Assembly: GCA_026122225.1 (NCBI GenBank)
Contig: JANEZZ010001678.1
Coordinates: 310,001-374,000, forward strand
Reading direction: 5' to 3'
Source: Heloderma charlesbogerti
Taxonomy: Eukaryota > Chordata > Lepidosauria > Squamata > Helodermatidae
Length of the DNA: 64,000 nt
The notes under the pieces were generated by a model that saw only the letters and a program-made list of their open reading frames with translations, had not been told where the DNA came from and made no database searches. Positions 21,320-64,000 of this stretch are shown in pieces (position 1 is the first letter of the stretch; every line of letters begins with the position of its first letter). Both the position numbers and the translations under genes were made by a program.

Positions 21320-22470
21320 ATGGAGGAAGCAAAAGAATGGCAGCGTACTCTCTCCGATTTTATACAATATATATACTAACGACTAACCTGTCCCAGTCAA
21401 TATGTGAATGTTTATATATGCGGATGATACAGCGATGACCATACAAGAACCGTGTTTCGATGAGTGTGCTGTAAAATTATCGTGGGCCTTAGAAGAACTG
21501 GAGCAGTATTATGATAATAATCACTTAAAACCAAATCCAAGTAAAACCCAAGTATGTGCCTTTCATCTTCATAATCAAGATGCAGGAGTTGAACTGGATA
21601 TTACGTGGAGAGGGAATAGATTATAACATTGCACAACACCTAAATACTTGGGTGTTATGCTGGATAGAATGCTTTCTTTTAAGCAACATTGCCTGAATAC
21701 TAAGGCTAAAGTATGTGCTAGGAATAACATTATCTGACGATTGACAAACTATACATGGGGAGCCCAGCCAGCTACGTTAGGAGCATCAGCTATGGCTTTG
21801 AGTGTCTCTACTGCTGAATATGCACCACCAGTATGGAATGCATCGGCATGCGAAGCAAGTAGATATTGTTGTGAGAGAGGCAATGCGTATAGTGACGGGA
21901 TGCCTCAAACCAACACCCGTTAATAAACTATATTCTCTTGTTGGCATTGCTCCACCTAAGATTAGAAGGGAAGTAGAAGCAGATGCCGAAAGAACTAAGC
22001 AAGAGACTGACTCTCGTCACCCTTTGAGTGGATATATTCCCCCAGTTCGTTGACTTGGATCTAGAAAGAACTTCATGTCAAGAACTAATATCCTAGAGGG
22101 GACCAAAGAACAGAATCGGATAAGTAAATGGAGGAATGAGCTTACCGACTTGAGTATTTTAACGAAGGAAGAAATGGCCACTAGAAATACTCTCCCCTAT
22201 ATAGTTTGGAGGACAATGAATAGGATGAGGATGGGGGTACCAAGGTGTAAGACGAATTTATTTAAGTGGGGGTTGCTGGTTGACGACAGTACATTATGTG
22301 AGTGTGGAGAAACCCAAGACCCAGTGCATCTGATGGTGTGTTGATTAATGCTGGAGTCTTGTACTGTTGATGATCTACAGCAAGGTAATGACAAAGCTGT
22401 GGCAGTGGCTACATTTTAGCAGAGCAAAGTTTGATCTGGACACGAAATAAATAAATAAATTCCCATTCTT
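21320..22470 (+). mobile_element. Jockey-superfamily LINE, 3' half, clade uncertain
   Basis: The + strand encodes the second half of a reverse transcriptase in broken frames: GSVLSPILYNIYTND (motif B), YADDTAM (catalytic YADD, near 21415), HLKPNPSKTQVCAFHL, KYLGVMLDRMLSFKQHC, then HAKQVDIVVREAMRIVTGCLKPTP, and a C-terminal LFKWGLLVDD...CECGETQDPVHLMVC Cys/His stretch. It ends with an ATAAATAAATAAAT tail. The motif set is unlike CR1, L2 or RTE and fits Jockey-superfamily clades such as Vingi/Nimb, but the clade could not be settled. It is truncated and has several stops. Confidence 0.8.
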
Positions 22471-23063
22471 AGAATTCTAGCTCTGAAACACATTTTCACA
22501 GTACAGGAGGACCCCAAACATTTTCATATTAAAATAGTTGTCCTCATGTGGTGTACTACTGTAGTTTTTGTAAGGGAACTAGGGAACGATTGCTGTATCC
22601 TTTTTCAGTGTTATTTCCTGGACGCTTTGATGGATTTCTGCTTGCTTTCTATTTGGATGGCTCTAGTGCCAAGGTAACATTAACAGTTGCTACATTTTTG
22701 AACATTGCTGTTAATACCAGACCTCTTATGGTGGCAAACTAAGCTGTACTGTACTATCTCATAAAACTTGCCATCAGATTCCAAGGTCTTTGATGTTTCC
22801 TTCTTAGTCTGGTCTAAAGTATTTTTCAGAATTCAGTGCAAATACTTGCTTGGGGCTTGACTGCTGTTGAATAAAATCCTAAGAATGCGGATGAAGCATT
22901 TGGAAATATTTAATTGTGTTATACTTGGTTAAGAAGGGGACATGCAAAATCAGATGAATACCCACTTCTATATATTCCCCATCCCTTTCTTTTCTAGTTT
23001 TGGATTTTTCTTGTGTCACTGATTCAATTCTCTCTCCCTTTTCCTCCTTTTCTCAAATCACAG
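22471..23063. other. DIAPH1 first intron, no element recognised
   Basis: Intron sequence leading to the acceptor at 23063; pyrimidine-rich before the AG. No coding or repeat structure was supported. Confidence 0.5.
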
Positions 23064-59852
<36,789 letters not shown>

Positions 59853-60111
59853 TAAAGAGGGAAACTGTTTCAATAATGCCAAAAAGGTGCTTGTGACATG
59901 TGGATAAGACTATTCCTCATCACATTTTTGGTGGAGGGACAGAATGCAGACTGCCTCAAAATACATGGATGAAGGTGGCCACTGACTCCACATATTAAAT
60001 ACATTCACATCCCTGGCCCTGGTATGCTACTCAGACAGTACCTTTCTCTACAAATTAGAACATTTTATACGACAACATGAGAGTAGCTGAGCTGGCAGCA
60101 GGTAAGAACAC

Positions 60112-61370
60112 TGTTGTTGTTCATTCGTTCAGTCGCTTCCGACTCTTCGTGACTTCATGGACCAGCCCACACCAGAGCTTCCTGTCGGCCATCGCCACCC
60201 CAGCTTCCCCAAGGTTGAGTCCGTCACCTCAAGAATATCATCCATCCATCTTGCCCTTGATCGGCCCCTCTTCCTTTTGCCTTCCACTTTCCCTAGCATC
60301 AGCATCTTCTCCAGGCTATCCTGTCTTCTCATTATGTGGCCAAAGTACTTCAGTTGTGCCTTTCATATCATTCCCTCAAGTGAGCAGTCTGGCTTTATTC
60401 CTGGAGGATGGACTGGTTTGATCTTCTTGCGGTCCAAGGCACTCTCAGAATGTTCCTCCAACACCACAGTTCAAAAGCATCTATCTTCCTTCGCTCAGCC
60501 TTCCTTATGGTCCAGCTCTCGCAGCCATAGGTTACTACAGGGAGTACCATTGCTTTAACTATGCGGACCTTTGTGGTCAGTGTGATGTCTCTACTCTTAA
60601 CTGTTTTATCAAGATTTGTCATTGCTCTCCTCCCAAGAAGTAAATGTCTTCTGATTTCCTGGCTGCAGTCAGCGTCTGCAATAATCTTTGTGCTTAGAAA
60701 GACAAAGTCTGTCACTGCCTCAACGTTTTCTCCCTCTATGTGCCAGTTATCAATCAAGCTGGTTGCCATAATCTTGGTTTCTTTGAGGTTTAACTGCAAC
60801 CCAGCTTTTGCACTTTCTTCTCTCACCTTCGTCATGAGGTTCCTCAGCTCCTCCTCACTTTTAGCCATCAAAGTGGTATCATCTGCATATCTGAGATTGT
60901 TAATGTTTCTTCCAGCGATTTTAACTCCAGCCTTGGTTTCATCAAGCCCAGCACGTTGCATGATGTGTTCTGCGTACAGATTGAATAGGTAGGGTGAGAG
61001 TACACAACCCTGCCGAACTCCTTTCCCAATCTTAAACCAGTCCGTTGTTCTGTGGTCTGTTCTTACCGTTGCTACTTGGTCATTATACAGATTCCTCAGG
61101 AGGCAGACAATATGACTTGGTCTCCCCACACCACCAAGCACTTGCCACAATTTGTTATGATCCACACAGTCAAAGACTTTAGAATAGTCAATAAAACAGA
61201 AATAGATGTTTTTCTGAAACTCCCTGGCTTTCTCCATTATCCAGTGGATTTTGGCAATTTGGTCTCTAGTTCCTCTGCCTTTTCTAAACCCAGCTTGTAC
61301 ATCTGGCAATTCTCGTTCCATGAATTGCTGGAGTCTACCTTGCAAGATTTTGAGCATTACTGGAGCCTGT
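60112..61370 (-). mobile_element. Second RTE-family LINE, 5'-truncated
   Basis: Same subfamily as 16105-16975, on the minus strand. Its 3' end is gtcacgaagagtcggaagcg, actgaacgaatgaacaacaac. The reverse transcriptase frame is open for about 325 codons (61370-60395), including FIDYSKVFDCVDHNKLWQVL (motif A), GKGVRQGCVLSPYLFNLYAE (motif B) and NNLRYADDTTLM (motif C), then a frameshift leads to 60332-60129. It is 5'-truncated just before motif 1, so no endonuclease remains. Confidence 0.93.
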
Positions 61371-61687
61371 TTCCTGCCTCCCAGCTGAGCAGAGCAGAGC
61401 AAGCTGCTCCAGCTGGTCCAGGGACTTCAGAAGCAAGCAACTTCCCAGAGAGCGAGCGACCAGAGTGAGCGAACAGGGGGAGCAAACAGGAGTTGGCCAG
61501 GGGAGGTCAAGGGGGAGGCCCCTAACATTTTTTTTCTTTTTTAACTAACTTTTTTTTCATTTATTTGTCTTGTAACACACACTTTCACACCAGTGGGACT
61601 CTGCTTTTAACCTCCACTGAGTAGAGGAGCAGGCACAGGCTAGTCTAGAACAATCACAGAGCTAGACACAAAAAGGGAAAAGAGGCT

Positions 61688-62720
61688 ATGGAAGGACAAG
61701 ACTCTCCAGTGGTGGTGACCTGCAAGGTGTGTGCAATGTTTGTTTTCTTGCCTGAGAACAACATGGCCTACACCTGCAACAAGTGCAAGTTGATCACGCT
61801 GCTGGAAGAAAAAGTAAGTGGACTGGAGTGGTGACTGTCGACCTTCTGGGGAATAAGAGAACACGAAGAGTTCTTGAATAGAATGGGGGAACTACAGCAG
61901 CAAAGGGAAGACCAGAAGCTTGAAGAGCAACAGCAAGCTTGAGGCAGAAGTGGGAAATGCTGAGGTGAAGAAAAATGGATTAGAGGATACTCCTTGGAAA
62001 AGGGTGACAGTTAGGAGAAGAAGAACTAGATGCCACTCTCCACCAGTGGAAGCAATGGAGCTGTGGAACCGATTCCAGGTACTTGCGGATGAGACTGGAG
62101 GACAGCTTGCAAAGGAAGAATCACAGGGGAACCTACATGAGAGTGAGCAAGAGGCTGAAGGTCAGTCAAACAGAGGCGATGAAACCCAGGCCTACAAGAA
62201 GAAGAAGAGAAAGAAGAGTGGTAGTAGTGGGAGACTCCTTGCTGTGTGAGATCGAGACCCAAGTATGTTGCGAAGACCTGTGGACTCACCAGGTATGTTG
62301 TCTCCCGGGAGGACAGATTAGAGACGTGACTGAAAGGTTGCCTACACTCATAAAGCCCACTGACAGGTATCCCTTTCTTCTCATCCATGTGGGAACAAAT
62401 GATACTGCCAAGCGGAGCTGCGAAGAAATCACATCAGACTTTGAAGCTTTGGGAAGGAAACTCAAGACCTTTGGGGCCCAGATAGTTTTCTCATCCATCC
62501 TTCCAGTAGTTAGAAGAGGGATAGAAAGGGAATGAAAAATACTCCGGGTGAATGACTAGCTACGAAGGTGGTGCCGACGAGAGAGATTTGGATTCTGGGA
62601 CCACGGGCTATACTTCCTGGAAGATGGGCTGTTGGCAAGGGACAGGTTGTACATCACAAAGGCTGGGAAGAATGTGTTTGGCTACAGCATGAAGAACTTC
62701 ATCAGGAGGGCTTTAAACTG
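61688..62720 (+). pseudogene. CR1 ORF1: Cys finger and SGNH esterase
   Basis: From the ATG at 61688 the frame encodes VTCKVCAMFVFLPE...YTCNKCKLITLL, a four-Cys finger with a coiled-coil start typical of CR1 ORF1, then hits a stop at 61830. Later, in the frame 62083-62535, VVVVGDSLLCEIE holds the nucleophile Ser block of SGNH hydrolases, with LPGGQIRDV and LLIHVGTNDTAK as the next two motifs. After two stops the last block (EDGLLARDRLYITKAGKNVF) supplies the C-terminal part. The esterase is known from CR1 ORF1 and its role in retrotransposition is unclear. Confidence 0.85.
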
Positions 62721-62879
62721 AATCCTACGGGGAAGGGAGATGAAAAGTTGTGGGTAACAATGGACGTAGGCACATGCACTGCAACAGAGGGAACAGCTCC
62801 AATAGCGCCCAATAATAGTCTTCAGACACATGTAGGAAGGAAGCCAGACTATCAAGCACGTGGTCTTTGATGTCTATAT

Positions 62880-63655
62880 ACTAATGCCCAGAGTATGGGA
62901 AACAAACAGAACAAACTTGAACTCTTAATACAAGAGGGAAATTATGATTTGATAGGTATAACTGAGACTTGGTGGGATGCCTCTCATGACTGGAATACAG
63001 CAATTGAAGGATATAACTTGTTCAAAAAGAACAGGAGGAACAGAAAAGGAGGTGAGGTTGCACTGTATGTGAAAAATACATATCTCTGCACAGAAATACA
63101 GGAGGAGGAGCTTGGTAGCCCCATCGAGAGCATCTGGATCAAAATAAATGGAGCAAAGAATAAAAGGAACCTGATGGTCGGAGTCTACTACCGGCCACCC
63201 AATCAAGGAGAAGACAAGGACGAAACTTTTGAAAAGCAAATAGCCAATGTTTCAAGGAAGCATGATGTAGTAGTAATGGGGGACTTCGATTTCCCTGATA
63301 TTTGTTGGGAGACAAACTCTGCAAAACATGGCCCCTCCAGGAGATTCCTGACTTGTGTGGCGGATAACTTCCTCCTACAGAAAGTAGAGGAAGGAACTAG
63401 AGGGTGGCTATCCTTGACTTGATCCTAACCAATAGAGATGACTTTGTGGATAAAGTAGCAGTTATAGGAACTCTGGGGGAAAGCGACCATGTTGTACTTG
63501 AGTTCTTGGTTCTAAGGGAAGCAAAAGCCAAGTGTAGTCAAACGCGTACCCTGGATTTTAGGAAAGCTGATTTTAATAAACTCAGAACAATGATCAATAA
63601 GGTCCCATGGCAAGCGACGCTAATGAGAAAACCCAAGATGGGTGGGAGCTTTTAA
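62880..63655 (+). pseudogene. CR1 ORF2 endonuclease
   Basis: Encodes [91 protein letters not shown] and, after a frameshift near 63403, [17 protein letters not shown] with GESDHVVLEFLVLREAKAK. The catalytic Asp is kept, but the Asn expected in the GDFN motif is Asp (GDFD). The linker to the polymerase continues to 64000. Confidence 0.9.
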
Positions 63656-64000
63656 AAAAGGAAATTCTCAAGGCACAATCACAAACAATTCCAACAAGAA
63701 GAAAAGGTGGAAGACAACAGAAGAAGCCAGTGTGGCTTCACAAAATGACCTGAAAACAAAAATATAGGAAGAAAATATAGGACACATATAGGAAGTGGAA
63801 AGAAGGCCAAGTAACAGAGGAAAAGTACAGGCAGGTAGCACAGAATTGCAGGGATGGCGTCAGGAAGGCTAAAGCTGAGAATGAGCTGGGGTTAGCGAGG
63901 GATGCTAAAAACAACAAAAAGGCTTTCTTCAGCTATGTGCATAGTAAAAGGCAGAGGAAAGAAATGGTGGTTCAGCTATTAAATAAGGATGGCAAAACGA

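Larger units (their letters stand above)
61385..64000 (+). mobile_element. CR1 LINE with ORF1, continuing past window
   Basis: Starts with a GC-rich 5' region (61385-61680), then ORF1 (zinc-finger-like N-terminus at 61688, esterase domain 62083-62720), a short spacer, and ORF2 (endonuclease 62895-63650 and linker to the end). It is the longest CR1 here and possibly near full length at its 5' end. Stops in ORF1 (61830, 62533, 62554) and a one-base loss in ORF2 (about 63403) inactivate it. Confidence 0.93.

Noticed and set aside
1..23063. First coding exon of DIAPH1 inside the window
   Set aside because: No sequence resembling the Gly/Pro/Lys-rich N-terminus with a donor site was found; it is presumed upstream of the window.

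Overview
The window is vertebrate nuclear DNA, most likely from a squamate reptile (a lizard or relative). Exons are short and split by kilobase-scale introns. Intergenic and intronic space is packed with the repeat mix typical of squamates: Bov-B and a second RTE LINE family, CR1 with a CR1/L3-like relative, L2, an L1-type ORF1, a DIRS tyrosine-recombinase retrotransposon, a Gypsy element with a SCAN-like gag, endogenous retrovirus LTRs, tRNA- and 5S-derived SINEs, and foldback DNA. The species cannot be fixed from the sequence alone.

One host gene is recognised: DIAPH1 (diaphanous-related formin 1, mDia1) on the + strand. Eleven coding exons lie between 23064 and 59851. They join in frame with no stop and encode 388 codons plus 2 nt: the end of the N-terminal basic region, the Rho-GTPase-binding segment, the armadillo-type inhibitory domain (FH3/DID) and most of the dimerisation helices. 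The first coding exon lies before the window; the FH1, FH2 and DAD exons lie beyond it. All introns have GT-AG ends except the one between 58693 and 59735, which has the sequence signature of a minor-spliceosome (U12-type) AT-AC intron.

Layout. 1-6.7 kb: old L2, CR1-like and SINE fragments. 6.7-12.7 kb: a - strand endogenous retrovirus with two similar LTRs, a tRNA-His-type primer site and an internal region gutted by deletions. 13.1-17.0 kb: a nearly complete but broken Bov-B LINE directly followed by a 5'-truncated copy of another RTE family. 17-23 kb: L2, CR1, SINE and a jockey-superfamily LINE. 23.1 kb: 27-nt DIAPH1 exon. 24.2-35.5 kb (intron): an array of alternating hairpins split by a DIRS element, which is split by a CR1, which is split by an L1-type insertion; a 5S-derived SINE lies at the right edge. 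36-38.5 kb: Gypsy remnant. 38.5-39.9 kb: L2 pieces. 40.1-41.0 kb: two exons. 41-52 kb: intron with foldback elements, a solo LTR, SINEs, and - strand DIRS and CR1 pieces. 52.3-59.9 kb: eight exons with a second solo LTR. 60.1-64 kb: - strand RTE and a + strand CR1 running off the window.

The mobile elements have no visible functional tie to DIAPH1; they have expanded its introns (intron 23091-40097 is about 17 kb, intron 41021-52284 about 11.3 kb). Nearly all other long reading frames are decayed transposon proteins. No autonomous element here looks fully intact.
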